Source: Ehrlichia sp028752135 | GTDB lineage: Bacteria; Pseudomonadota; Alphaproteobacteria; Rickettsiales; Anaplasmataceae | NCBI GenBank assembly: GCA_028752135.1 | Contig: CP082782.1 | Location: 620,001-684,000 of the forward strand | Reading direction: 5' to 3' | DNA: 64,000 nt | Part shown: in pieces, positions 38,538-48,345 of the stretch | Layout: the number at the start of each line of letters is the position of its first letter | Position numbering within the stretch: the stretch's first letter is position 1 | Notes under the pieces: model-generated | Seen by the model: only the letters and a program-made list of their open reading frames with translations | Told to the model about the DNA's origin: nothing | The model's database searches: none | Program-made: the position numbers and the translations under genes

Positions 38538-38689
38538 GATTTTTTTATTAAGCTGATAAATGTTTAATAGTAACATATAAGTTGAATGGATAGTATGTAT
38601 TTTTACAGAGTAATGTATGTATTAGTTCAACATAAAGTTATCAGAGTAATAAAATACAATGTATTATTTAAATTATAACAGGGTTTTAG

Positions 38690-38766
38690 TGGCGCACCCT
38701 GAGCGATTCGAACGCCCGACCTTTTGATCCGTAGTCAAAAACTCTATCCAGCTGAGCTAAGGGTGC
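38690..38766 (-). tRNA. tRNA-Arg (ACG)
   Basis: A complete cloverleaf: acceptor stem GCACCCT/AGGGTGC, D-arm GCTC/GAGT, anticodon stem TTTGA/TCAAA with loop CTACGGA giving anticodon ACG (A34 expected to be deaminated to inosine), and T-arm GGGCG-TTCGAAT-CGCTC. Discriminator G is followed by an encoded CCA (minus strand of 38690-38692), unlike the other two tRNA genes here. Confidence 0.96.
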
Positions 38767-39402
38767 TAATGCATATAGCTATATAATTTAATTTAATCTC
38801 TGTAAATAGATTTTTAAAATAACATGATCTTTAAAGTTAATAATATACTATGGATTTGGGTAAATAGAATTATTAAGTCTTAGTTGTATGGTTAATGTAA
38901 GTATGTTGTTACTTATATATTTAAGTTATATTGATTTGGTAAAGCTTGTGTAAGATTAATTTGTATTGTTTTAAGAGTACTTTAGCAGTATCTAATATAT
39001 TTTTATAGTTATTTGCTAGATTATATCTGAAAGAATGAATTTGATATTTTCAATTAACTGCAGCGACCTATATTTACTGATAATCCATAGAAATAAAATA
39101 CTTTATAAATAAGACGAAATAGCATATTGCATAATGTGTTATTATGGTTGTTATCTGAAATAGATATGTATTTAGTTCTTTAGTTTGCTATAGGTATTTA
39201 TATTTTTGATATAAAGTTTAAGGTAAGAATATGTGTATAATATGCTGAATATTTATGCTTATTAAGCTATTTTAAATTTTGTATTTGTTCATGAATTTTG
39301 TTGCTATGCTTGTTTGTTATTAAGTTGATTACTAGAATTATAGTTTGCTATTATAAAGAAATTTGTTTAGGTTGTTTCTTTATAAGAGGTTGTGAAAATA
39401 AT
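38767..39402. other. Spacer upstream of truB
   Basis: About 635 bases with no gene. The truB frame is open to a TTG at 39298, but the added residues are unlike the family. A purine-rich AAGAGG (39384-39389) lies about 13 bases before the truB ATG. Confidence 0.4.
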
Positions 39403-40293
39403 ATGTATGGTTGGATAAATTTGAATAAACCATGCGGTATAAGTTCAGCTTCTGCAGTCAATCAAGTGAAGAAGATTTTGAATGTTAAAAAAATTGGCTA
39501 TGCAGGTACATTAGATCCCTTAGCTTCTGGTGTTTTACCTGTTGCTATTGGAGAAGCAACGAAAGTTATGCCATATGCTGTTGATGTAATAAAGTCTTAT
39601 TTATTTACAGTACAATGGGGTCAGCAGAGAGCAACTGATGATGCAGAGGGAGAAGTAATAGGAGAAAGTTATGTAATACCGCGTCCAGAAGATATACAAA
39701 AAGTAATTCCAAATTTTATTGGAAAATTAGAACAGGTGCCTCCTGATTTTTCAGCAGTATATGTAAATGGAAGAAGAGCTTTTAAGTTAGCAAGAGATGG
39801 TCAGGATGTAAATTTACCTGCTAGATATGTTGATGTATTAGATTTAAAATTATTGTCTGTTAATCGGAATAGTAACGAAGCAGATTTTTATTTATTATGT
39901 AAAAAGGGTGTGTATGTTCGTTCTATAGCAAGAGATTTGGGAATAAGTTTGGGATGTTTAGGATATGTTTCAAAATTAAGGAGAGTTAGAGTCGGTTATT
40001 TTAAACATAAGAATGCTATTACTATAAACAAGTTGAAGGAATTACATAGTTGTGGCAGAATTTATAGTTATTTATTACCCTTAAAATATGTTTTACAAGA
40101 TATTGAACATCTTAATGATATCTTTTCTAATATTGAAATAAGAAAGATTAAAAATGGTCAAAATATTGAGTTAAATAACTTGTATGTAACAAGGAATTGT
40201 GATATCTGTTATGTCAGTACGGGTAATGTGCCAGTAGCAATTTGTAGTATAGTTAATAGTATTATAAAGCCAGTGCGTGTTTTTAATGTTTAA
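39403..40293 (+). CDS. truB: tRNA pseudouridine-55 synthase
   Basis: TruB makes pseudouridine 55 in the T-loop of tRNAs. From ATG 39403 the product is 296 residues and begins MYGWINLNKPCGISSA, the normal family start; an upstream TTG at 39298 would add 35 unmatched residues. The catalytic Asp38 is in GYAGTLDPLASGVLPV. Also seen are TDDAEGEV, PPDFSAVYVNGRRAFKLARDG and the RNA-contact GVYVRSIARDLG. It is the first gene of the conserved truB-rpsO-pnp cluster, 18 bases before rpsO. Confidence 0.96.
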   Translation: MYGWINLNKPCGISSASAVNQVKKILNVKKIGYAGTLDPLASGVLPVAIGEATKVMPYAVDVIKSYLFTVQWGQQRATDDAEGEVIGESYVIPRPEDIQKVIPNFIGKLEQVPPDFSAVYVNGRRAFKLARDGQDVNLPARYVDVLDLKLLSVNRNSNEADFYLLCKKGVYVRSIARDLGISLGCLGYVSKLRRVRVGYFKHKNAITINKLKELHSCGRIYSYLLPLKYVLQDIEHLNDIFSNIEIRKIKNGQNIELNNLYVTRNCDICYVSTGNVPVAICSIVNSIIKPVRVFNV

Positions 40294-40311
40294 AGATGTG
40301 GTATTTTAGTT

Positions 40312-40593
40312 ATGTCAATTACACCTGAAAAAAAGTCTGAATTAATAAGTGAATATTGCCTTAAAAAAGGTGATACTGGTTCTTCTTTTGTACAATGTGC
40401 AATTTTGTCAGAGAGAATACGTAATTTAACTGAGCATCTTAAAATTCATAAAAAAGATTTTCATTGTAGACGTGGTTTGATGGTGTTGGTCTGCAGAAGA
40501 CGTAATGAGTTACAGTATATTAGAAGAAAGTATGGAAATGATAGGTATTTAGCATTAATAAAACAACTAGGTATCAGAGACGTTTTTCACTGA
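40312..40593 (+). CDS. rpsO: Ribosomal protein S15
   Basis: S15 binds 16S rRNA early in 30S assembly. The 93-residue protein has the family's hallmarks: ISEYCLKKGDTGSSFVQCAILSERI near the start, LTEHLKIHKKDFHCRRGLMVLVCRRRNEL in the middle, and a terminal YLALIKQLGIRD. It lies between truB and pnp with short gaps on both sides, as in many proteobacteria. In E. coli S15 represses its own synthesis and rpsO-pnp mRNA is processed by RNase III; neither can be judged from this sequence. Confidence 0.97.
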   Translation: MSITPEKKSELISEYCLKKGDTGSSFVQCAILSERIRNLTEHLKIHKKDFHCRRGLMVLVCRRRNELQYIRRKYGNDRYLALIKQLGIRDVFH

Positions 40594-40621
40594 TTTAATT
40601 TATAAAAGTAGGAAATAATGT

Positions 40622-43009
40622 ATGTTTAATTTGATAAGAAAGTCTGCAGAGTGGGGAGGGAAGGCCTTAATTTTAGAAACTGGTAAAATAGCAAGACAAG
40701 CAAGTGGTGCTGTTATGGTGAATTATGGGGGTACTACAGTTCTATCAACAGTGGTTACAGGTAAAACCAAGGAACCAGTGGATTTTTTACCATTAACTGT
40801 ACAATTTGTTGCAAAGAGTTATGCTGTAGGTAAAATTCCTGGTGGTTTTTTGAAAAGAGAAGGTAAGCCATCTGATAGAGAGACATTAATTTCTCGCTTG
40901 ATTGATAGAAGTATAAGACCTTTGTTTCCTGCAGGTTTTTATGATGAAGTTAGTATAGTGTGTAATTTGCTCTCATATGATACGGTTACACCACCTGAGG
41001 TTACTGCATTGATTGGTGCAACTGCAGCTTTATCTATATCTGGTGTTCCTTTTAATGGATTAGTGATTGGAGCAAGAGTGGGTTATGTACCTTCAGAAGA
41101 TAAGTACTTATTAAATTCCTCAGCTGATGAAATGTTATGTAGTTCGTTAGATTTATTCTTATCAGGAAATGAAGATTCTGTCTTAATGGTTGAGTCTGAA
41201 GCGTCTGAGTTATCTGAGTCTCAGATGTTGGGTGCAATAGCTTTTGGGCATCAAAATTGCCAAGATGTTATCAGTTTAATTAAGGAATTTAGTCAAGAAA
41301 GCAATGTGTTACCTGTTGAGTTTGTCCCTCATGATATTAGTTCACTTATTAATCATATTGAGTCTTCTTATAAGGAAAGCTTTAGTTTAGCGTATTCTAA
41401 TGTTGTAAAAAAAGAACGGGTAATAAATTTAGAAAAATTAAGAGAGCAAGTAGTCTCTGATGTAGTTGAAAAGTATAGTATGGCTAATATAGAGTGTAAT
41501 AACCAGGATATTATTAGTGCCTTAAAAAGTTTTGAAAGGTCCTTGGTACGTTCTAAAATTATTGAAACATCTTCTAGAATAGATGGTCGTTCATTTGATC
41601 AAATACGTGATATAGAAATTGAAGTAGATATATTACCAAAAGCGCATGGTTCTGCCTTATTTACTAGAGGTAATACGCAAGCGTTAGTTGTTACTGCATT
41701 AGGTACACCCCAAGATGAGCAAATAGTTGATGATTTGGATGGTGATAGAAGAGAAAATTTCTTGTTACATTATAATTTTCCTCCGTATGCAGTTGGTGAG
41801 TCAGCAGCTTTACGTGCTCCTGGAAGAAGAGAAATAGGACATGGTAAGCTTGCTTGGAGAGCAATTCGTTATGTATTACCTGAAAAATCAGATTTTCCAT
41901 ATACTATTAGGGTAGTTTCTGAAATTACAGAGTCAGATGGTTCTTCCTCAATGGCTACAGTTTGTGGTACATCTTTAGCTTTGATGGATACAGGAGTTCC
42001 AATTAAAGCTCCAGTTGCTGGGATTGCAATGGGACTTATTAAAGAAGGTGATCAATTTATAATACTTTCAGATATATTAGGTGATGAAGATCATCTTGGT
42101 GATATGGATTTTAAAGTTGCTGGTACTGCTACAGGTATTACTGCTTTACAGATGGATATGAAAATTTCTGGTATAAGTATTGATGTTATTGAGAGGTCAT
42201 TACTTCAAGCTAAAGACGGAAGAATGCATATTTTAGATAAGATGAATGGAGTAATACAAGAGTCTCGTGATCGTATTAAAAATCATGCTCCTAGAATAGA
42301 ATCTATTTTTATAAATAAGGATAAGATTCGTAATGTTATAGGTAGTGGAGGAAAAAATATTCGTGATATCTGTGAAAAAACAGGTGCAAAGATTGAAATT
42401 ATACAAGATGGGACAGTTATGATATATGCCGTTAACAATGAGGCGGTGGAATATGCTAAAAGTATGATTATGGATGTTGTAACTGAACCGGAAATAGGAA
42501 AAGTTTTTGAGGGTACTGTTGTTGAAATTGTAAAATTTGGAGCTTTTGTTAGTTTCTTGGGTGGTAAGAGAGGTTTAGTACATATTAGTGAAATAAAGAA
42601 TGAACACATTACTGCAGTAGGTAGTGTGGTTTCGTTAAATGATAAGGTAAGGGTATTAGTAATTGGTATAGATCGTGATCATGTTCAATTGTCTATGCGT
42701 AGAGTAGATCAGGAAACTGGTGAACCTGTAGATGGTGAACTTTATAATATAAGGAAGAATAATTCTTCTTCTGATGATTCATCGTCTGGTAGTAGTGGAT
42801 TTAAAGAAAGCTACGGTAATGGTGGTAATCGGCATGGTTATGAAAAAAGGCGTAGTGGTGGTAGGTCATCACGGCGTAATAATACTGGTGGTGGATCTAA
42901 TTATTATAGAGAAGATTTACCATCACATGGTTTTGGTGGAAATAGTAATCGTTCGTTTAGCAATAGCAGAAATGGTCATGAAGTGCCTAGAAAGCCTAGG
43001 TTTTTTTAA
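40622..43009 (+). CDS. pnp: Polynucleotide phosphorylase
   Basis: PNPase degrades RNA 3' to 5' using phosphate. The 795-residue protein has two RNase PH domains (about 10-230, with GGFLKREGKPSDRETLISRLIDRSIRPLFP; and about 325-555, with FTRGNTQALVVTALG and MATVCGTSLALMD). A KH domain follows (IRNVIGSGGKNIRDICEKTGAKIEI, about 560-590), then an S1 domain (GKVFEGTVVEIVKFGAFVSFLGGKRGLVHISEI, about 623-690). The last 100 residues are a low-complexity Ser/Gly/Arg/Asn tail longer than in E. coli and likely RNA-binding. A terminator hairpin is embedded in the final codons. Confidence 0.97.
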   Translation: MFNLIRKSAEWGGKALILETGKIARQASGAVMVNYGGTTVLSTVVTGKTKEPVDFLPLTVQFVAKSYAVGKIPGGFLKREGKPSDRETLISRLIDRSIRPLFPAGFYDEVSIVCNLLSYDTVTPPEVTALIGATAALSISGVPFNGLVIGARVGYVPSEDKYLLNSSADEMLCSSLDLFLSGNEDSVLMVESEASELSESQMLGAIAFGHQNCQDVISLIKEFSQESNVLPVEFVPHDISSLINHIESSYKESFSLAYSNVVKKERVINLEKLREQVVSDVVEKYSMANIECNNQDIISALKSFERSLVRSKIIETSSRIDGRSFDQIRDIEIEVDILPKAHGSALFTRGNTQALVVTALGTPQDEQIVDDLDGDRRENFLLHYNFPPYAVGESAALRAPGRREIGHGKLAWRAIRYVLPEKSDFPYTIRVVSEITESDGSSSMATVCGTSLALMDTGVPIKAPVAGIAMGLIKEGDQFIILSDILGDEDHLGDMDFKVAGTATGITALQMDMKISGISIDVIERSLLQAKDGRMHILDKMNGVIQESRDRIKNHAPRIESIFINKDKIRNVIGSGGKNIRDICEKTGAKIEIIQDGTVMIYAVNNEAVEYAKSMIMDVVTEPEIGKVFEGTVVEIVKFGAFVSFLGGKRGLVHISEIKNEHITAVGSVVSLNDKVRVLVIGIDRDHVQLSMRRVDQETGEPVDGELYNIRKNNSSSDDSSSGSSGFKESYGNGGNRHGYEKRRSGGRSSRRNNTGGGSNYYREDLPSHGFGGNSNRSFSNSRNGHEVPRKPRFF
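42986..43007 (+). terminator. Intrinsic terminator inside the pnp 3' end
   Basis: CCTAG (42986-42990) and CTAGG (42996-43000) form a 5-bp stem with loop AAAGC, followed by seven T (43001-43007). The T-run encodes the last two Phe codons and begins the stop codon. The stem is short, so strength is uncertain. Confidence 0.5.
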
Positions 43010-43025
43010 TATTTTAGGGCTTTTC

Positions 43026-43050
43026 ATGCTGCGTATAGAGAGCATTTTTT
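43026..43050 (+). terminator. Second terminator-like hairpin after pnp
   Basis: ATGCT (43026-43030) pairs with AGCAT (43041-43045) across a 10-base loop, followed by T-rich sequence. Together with the hairpin inside pnp it would separate the truB-rpsO-pnp operon from the genes downstream. Confidence 0.4.
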
Positions 43051-43072
43051 CTTATTTTTTGATTGTAGTTGT

Positions 43073-43844
43073 GTGAAGCTTTATAGATACAAAGCATCTT
43101 CTAATCAATCTAGTAATTTTATATTTACTGAAATTACTGATATTTTATTAGATAAGCTTACTTTATTTTCAGTTGATACTGGATTAGTTCTAAACGTTGG
43201 TTGTAAGACAGATTCTTTTACTGAAAACTTATTAGAGCAAAAATTTATATCTTCACAAGATCAGTTAGTTCAATGTGATATCTCATATCACATGCTGTAT
43301 AATGTACAAAATAATTATAAGATAGTAGCTGATGAAGAAAGGTTACCTTTTTTCCAGCAATACTTTTGATATTGTTATTAGTAATGTAACATTACATAAT
43401 GTTAAGAACTTATTTAATATATTAGTGAATATATATAAAATCATGAAAAACAAGGGAGTTTTCATTGCTTCGTTGTTTGGTAGTAAGACTCTTTATGAAT
43501 TAAAACATTCGATTATTAGAGCAGAAATGGATGTTGGAGTTGTACCTAGGATTGTCCCTTTTGTTCATGTTCAAGATCTTATTTCTTTGTTACAAAAAAG
43601 TGGTTATTCTGATATTGTTGTGGATATTAATACTATTAAAATAGAGTACAATAATATATATACTTTATTTAGAGATTTGAGAAAAATGGATGAAGGTAGT
43701 ATATTGTATGTTAGAAGTAAATATCCTTTGACTAGAACTCTTATTAGAAAAATTTTTGAAAATTATAAGCAATATTTTTCAGTAGATAAAATTAATATTC
43801 CTGCTACTTTTGAAGTTATTACTTTAAAGGGTAGTAAGATATAG
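43073..43844 (+). pseudogene. NDUFAF5-like SAM methyltransferase, frameshifted
   Basis: The family (bacterial relatives of complex I assembly factor NDUFAF5; also BioC-like) shows here LYRYKASSNQSSNFIFTEITDILLDKL and VLNVGCKTDSF from a GTG start at 43073. Then come VADEERLPF, SSNTFDIVISNVTLHNVKNL, FIASLFGSKTLYELKHSII, VPRIVPFVHVQDLISLLQKSGY, and the family-typical end IPATFEVITLKG. The two halves are in different frames: in the T6 run at 43348-43353 one T is in excess, so the first frame stops at 43369. Correcting it gives a continuous protein of about 257 residues. No other defect is visible. Confidence 0.8.
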
Positions 43845-43874
43845 GTGCTATATAAGAGAGGAGGTTAAACTCAC

Positions 43875-45670
43875 ATGGATGAAAGTAATATAAGAAATTT
43901 TGCTATAATAGCTCACATTGATCATGGTAAATCTACATTAGCTGACAGATTGATTGAAGCATGTAATGGATTGAATGAACGAGAAATGAAGGATCAAGTA
44001 CTTGATTCTATGGATATTGAGAGAGAACGCGGTATTACAATTAAAGCACAGACTGTTAGATTAGTATATAAAGCTAAAGATGGTCAGACTTATTATCTAA
44101 ATTTAATGGATACACCAGGACATGTAGACTTTTCATATGAAGTGAGTAGAAGTTTGGCTGCATGTGAAGGCTCATTGCTTGTTGTAGATAGTAGCCAAGG
44201 AGTTGAGGCTCAAACATTAGCAAATGTGTATAAAGCAATAGATAATGATCATGAAATTATTCCGGTATTAAATAAGATAGATTTAGCCTCTTCAGATCCA
44301 GATAAAGTAAAGTTGCAAATAGAAGATATGATTGGAATAGATGCAAGTGAATCTCTGCTTGTATCAGCGAAGTCTGGTATAGGTATACAAGGTGTATTAG
44401 AAGCTATAATTTCTAGGTTGCCAGCGCCTTGTGGAAAATTAGATAATCCATTAAAGGCTATTTTGGTTGATACTTGGTATGATATGTATCTTGGCATAGT
44501 TATTCTATTGCGCATTAAAGATGGTGTAATCAAAAAAGGCATGAAAATTGTAATGATGTCAAACAATGCCGTATATCAAGTTGATAATGTTGGTATTTTT
44601 ACTCCACATAAAAAAATTGTTGATCAGCTTTCAGTAGGTGAGATAGGATTTATTACTGCGTCCATTAAAGAGCTATCAGATTGTAAAATAGGTGATACTA
44701 TTACTGAAGAACAAAGAAGATGTGATGAACCATTACCTGGATTTCGAACAATTCATCCTGTAGTTTTTTGTAGTATTTTCCCAAATGAAGCTGGAGAATT
44801 TGAAAGATTACGTGAAGCTTTAAAAAAATTGCAGCTTAATGATGCAAGTTTTACTTTTGAAATAGAAGTTTCTAATGCACTTGGATATGGATTTCGTTGT
44901 GGATTTTTAGGAATGTTGCATTTAGAGGTTATTCAAGAAAGATTAGAAAGGGAATTTAATTTAGAGTTGACTGCTACAGCTCCTGGTGTAATTTATCAAG
45001 TCACGACTAAGAATGGAGATATGCGTGAAGTTCATAATCCTCATGATTTTGGTGAATCATATGATATAGCTAATGTTAAAGAACCGTGGATTTGTGCTAC
45101 TATTATGGTACCAGATCAGTAATTAGGTGTTATAATGTCACTATGTAATAATAAAAGGGGGAGAAAGTTGATCTATCGTATTCAGGTAATACAGCATTAT
45201 TAAAGTATAGATTACCTTTGTCTGAGGTTGTGTTTGATTTTTATGATAGAATAAAATCTATGTCTAAAGGTTATGCAAGCTTAGATTGGGAAATGGATGG
45301 ATATTTAGATAGTGAAATAGCTAAGTTAAATATTTTAATAAATTCTGAGCAGGTGGATGCTCTTGCATGTATCATTCATAAGAGTAAGGTAGAGCAAAGG
45401 GGTCGTGAAATATGTATTAGATTAAAAGATTTAATACCAAGACAACAGTATAAAATTGCGATACAAGCAGCGGTAGGAGGAAAAATTGTTGCACGTGAAA
45501 CCATATCTCCGTATCGTAAAGATGTTACAGCAAAACTGTATGGAGGTGACGTAACTAGAAGGATGAAATTGCTAGAAAAGCAGAAAAAAGGAAAGAAAAA
45601 ATTAAGATCTGTGGGAAATGTAAATGTTCCACATAATGCATTTATTCAAGCATTGAAAATTATAGACTAG
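43875..45670 (+). pseudogene. lepA: Elongation factor 4 (LepA), one stop and one frameshift
   Basis: LepA is a ribosome-associated translational GTPase. GTPase motifs are intact (AHIDHGKSTLADRLIE; GITIKAQT; DTPGHVDF; NKIDL). A strong Shine-Dalgarno (GGAGG, 43860-43864) precedes the ATG. At 45120-45122 a TAA replaces the conserved Tyr codon in IMVPDQ-Y-LG, and a G5 run at 45157-45161 lacks one G. With one G restored the sequence reads [30 protein letters not shown] and continues normally to HNAFIQALKIID. The intact frame 43875-45122 keeps the GTPase, domain II and part of the EF-G-like C-terminal domains (415 residues of an expected 598). Confidence 0.88.
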
Positions 45671-46712
45671 TTATAAAGTATCGAGTAGTAAAAGTAATGG
45701 AAAGAACATTATTGTGTGTAGAGTTTGTTTGTCATATTGTAATGAAATTGTATACATAAAGTGGAAGAAAGAAAACTAATGTATATGGACTATCGTTTAA
45801 CATTTTGCATGTTTAGGATATTAATATAGATATTATGAGTATTTGTGAATTTTTATATTAGTTTCGAATTATGCTAAAAAAAAAGATCATTATTATTTAT
45901 AGTATCTGCTAATTAGTGTAAACATATCCAATAATACTAATTTCCCAAAGTTATTTTACTACAAGTATGTTTGATATGGGGCGACTTATGTGGCTAAGTA
46001 TGTCATTTGTATGTTTGGTAAGTAGTATATAAACTACAAAATGTTGAGAATTTTTTGCAAAATATGTGAAATATTAGGTAAGTAAGATGGCAAAAGTATA
46101 GTGTAATGCGGAAAAAAGCATTGTTGATGAAATCCTAAAGAAAAAAGATTTTATTATGTAATCAAGAAGTATATGTTGTAAGAAATAAGAGTGGAAGATT
46201 AAATCATAAAAGTGTTTTGGAGTAAGAAAATATGGATGTGATAAGAATAATATCTATTAAGTGGATGTACCAAAAAAATACTTATGATGTGTAATAGAGA
46301 CTAATAAAGTAATTAGTTTTTGAATTGCTATTAAGGCTGATATAATCGTGAATTATTTAAGTATGTTTAACTGTTCCAAATAGAAATATAATCGATTTTT
46401 TAGTTAAAGTTACAACAGCAAGGGATTTGTAATAGGTATTATTAGTGTAATCAGCATTTTTAAAAAATATATAATTGTCCTAGTCCTGTATTAAAGTTTT
46501 TTTGTATTAACGTGTATAACTGTTGTGAATCAGTATTTGTGAAATAGTATATTTGTTAAGAAGAACTTCAAGTAATAAAAATAAAAAAATACATAATGCT
46601 TTTTTATTGTTATAATCTAATTTGTTAAGATATTTTAGTTTTTTATTAATCTTATTTAATTATACTAACTTCTTAATGAAAATAATGTTAATTTTTTATT
46701 AGATAAATATTT
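45671..46712. other. Spacer with probable coding relics
   Basis: There is no intact gene in about 1.04 kb. Around 46100-46290 one frame reads like decayed coding sequence with few stops (AEKSIVDEILKKKDF, then QEVYVVRNKSGRLNHKSVL, then ENMDVIRIISIKWMYQKN). I cannot name its source. TATACT at 46661-46666 may be the -10 of the next gene. Confidence 0.35.
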
Positions 46713-47260
46713 ATGCAAGATAATAGTGTTATAAAAGGTTTTAGTGGCTCAGTCATGATTATATCTGCTATAGGTGGCTTAGTATTGTATTGTCCAAATG
46801 TAGTATATGAAAAAAAATATACTTATTTATTATAATATTAGTAACTTTAGTTGCGGCAGGGATTGTATTGTTGTGTGTTAGTATAGGTAATAATAATCGC
46901 GATCCAAATATCTCTTTACAGAATTTTCAATGTGATGATTATAAAGATTTATGTTCTGCTAAATTTGATGATATATGTTATATTGATGCTAGTTACGTGC
47001 CTGATCAATATATCAAAAAAATAGAACCACCAAAAACTGATCGATTTTCTATTTTAAAAAGTGGTGAGTTTATTGTTAATGATTTACACAGACAATTAGT
47101 TATAGTAGATGATAAATTGGATAATAAATCAGATAATAAACCAGTGAAATGTGAAGAAAAGTTTGAAAATGATCCACTGCAAGATATTGATGTAATGTCT
47201 CCATTAATCGGAATAAAACAAATAAGAAGAATGAGAGAAGAAGCGAAAAGATTAAAGTAA
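46713..47260 (+). pseudogene. Small two-helix membrane protein, A8 frameshift
   Basis: From ATG 46713 the frame reads MQDNSVIKGFSGSVMIISAI...VVYEKK and would stop at once. Adding one A to the A8 run at 46810-46817 joins it to IYLFIIILVTLVAAGIVLLCVSIGNNN and an acidic/basic C-terminal part ending IKQIRRMREEAKRLK at 47260, giving about 182 residues. The corrected protein has the same design as the array genes downstream: two membrane helices near the N terminus, then a hydrophilic region. The intact downstream piece alone starts no earlier than about 46830. No known family was recognised. Confidence 0.6.
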
Positions 47261-48345
47261 AGAGTGTTTTTATGAACAGTTTATACAGTTATTTAATTTT
47301 ATTGTTATATCAAGCCTCATGTTTATGGTGAAGAAGTATCAATTGGAAATGAATTTTAAAGTGTAATAGATAGAAAATTGAGTATTCTATGAAGAGAAAT
47401 CTAGAATTGCTTAAATATTAAAAAAATTTATTTCATAAGAAAAATATATGCCATATCAGGAATTGCTTTTAGTCAAATTGCTGTAAATTCTTAAACTAAA
47501 TATGAATGTTAAATGTGTATCGGAGTGGTGAATTTGTTTTTAGTATGCTTACTTAAATTATCAGATTTGAATCTTGTATAGAAGGTAAAAGAAGTAATAT
47601 AATTTTAGAAGATAATTAATCTGTTAGTGTAATGGTGCTAGTATAATTGAACATAATGGATGGTTATGCTAGTAACTTGTTTCTAACATGTAGTATAGGT
47701 GTTAATCTGTTAAAAAAAATAATAAGGAGTAATAATAAAATTTAGAATAAAAGATAGATAATGATTTTTGATACATCAATTATTATAAGAAAATAAATTA
47801 GAGTAATATTATATTAATGCATAAGATACTTAATATTGGATTACATACATTAGTATATACACGTAGAAAGGTTGTGATGATTATATATAAACACTGATTG
47901 ATTTGAATAATACTATTAAATATCCTTTGCTGCGATTTTTAATTTAAAGAATCAAAGATGTATTTTCTTAAAGTGATAGAAAAACATATGTTTATTAAAT
48001 AAAGAAAGCTGCAAGCTATAAGGAATTTTGATTGCGTTGTTATTGTATTAACTAAGTCATTATTGATATTATTTCTAAGAAGAAGAAGTAGAACTAGTTA
48101 CTTCATTGATTTCTATTGTGCTGCTGTGCTAATATCATCTAGATCTACTTTGAGCTTTTACTTATTTTGATTGAATTATATTTATTTAATATGCTTTAAT
48201 TTGTTAATAAATCTTAAACTCTTTCTGTAATAAAATTAAAAATAAATCTTTTAAGTTTTTAGTTATTGTATTTTTCTTATATTGCATAATGCATTAAAAT
48301 ATATTAATATATATTAAAATTATTAATCTTTATTAAAAAATATTT
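47261..48345. other. 1.1-kb spacer, probably decayed sequence
   Basis: No intact gene. A short frame just after 47271 begins MNSLYSYLILLLYQASCLW and stops; it could be the start of a lost membrane or secreted protein. The rest has stops in every frame and no RNA gene. Confidence 0.4.

Noticed and set aside
39298..39402. TTG start extending truB by 35 residues
   Set aside because: The family start MYGWINLNKP begins at 39403; the extension has cysteine-rich random character.
42774..43076. 100-codon frame overlapping the pnp tail
   Set aside because: Alternative frame of the low-complexity Ser/Gly/Arg tail of pnp, Val/Ile-rich only because of shifted GGT/AGT codons.
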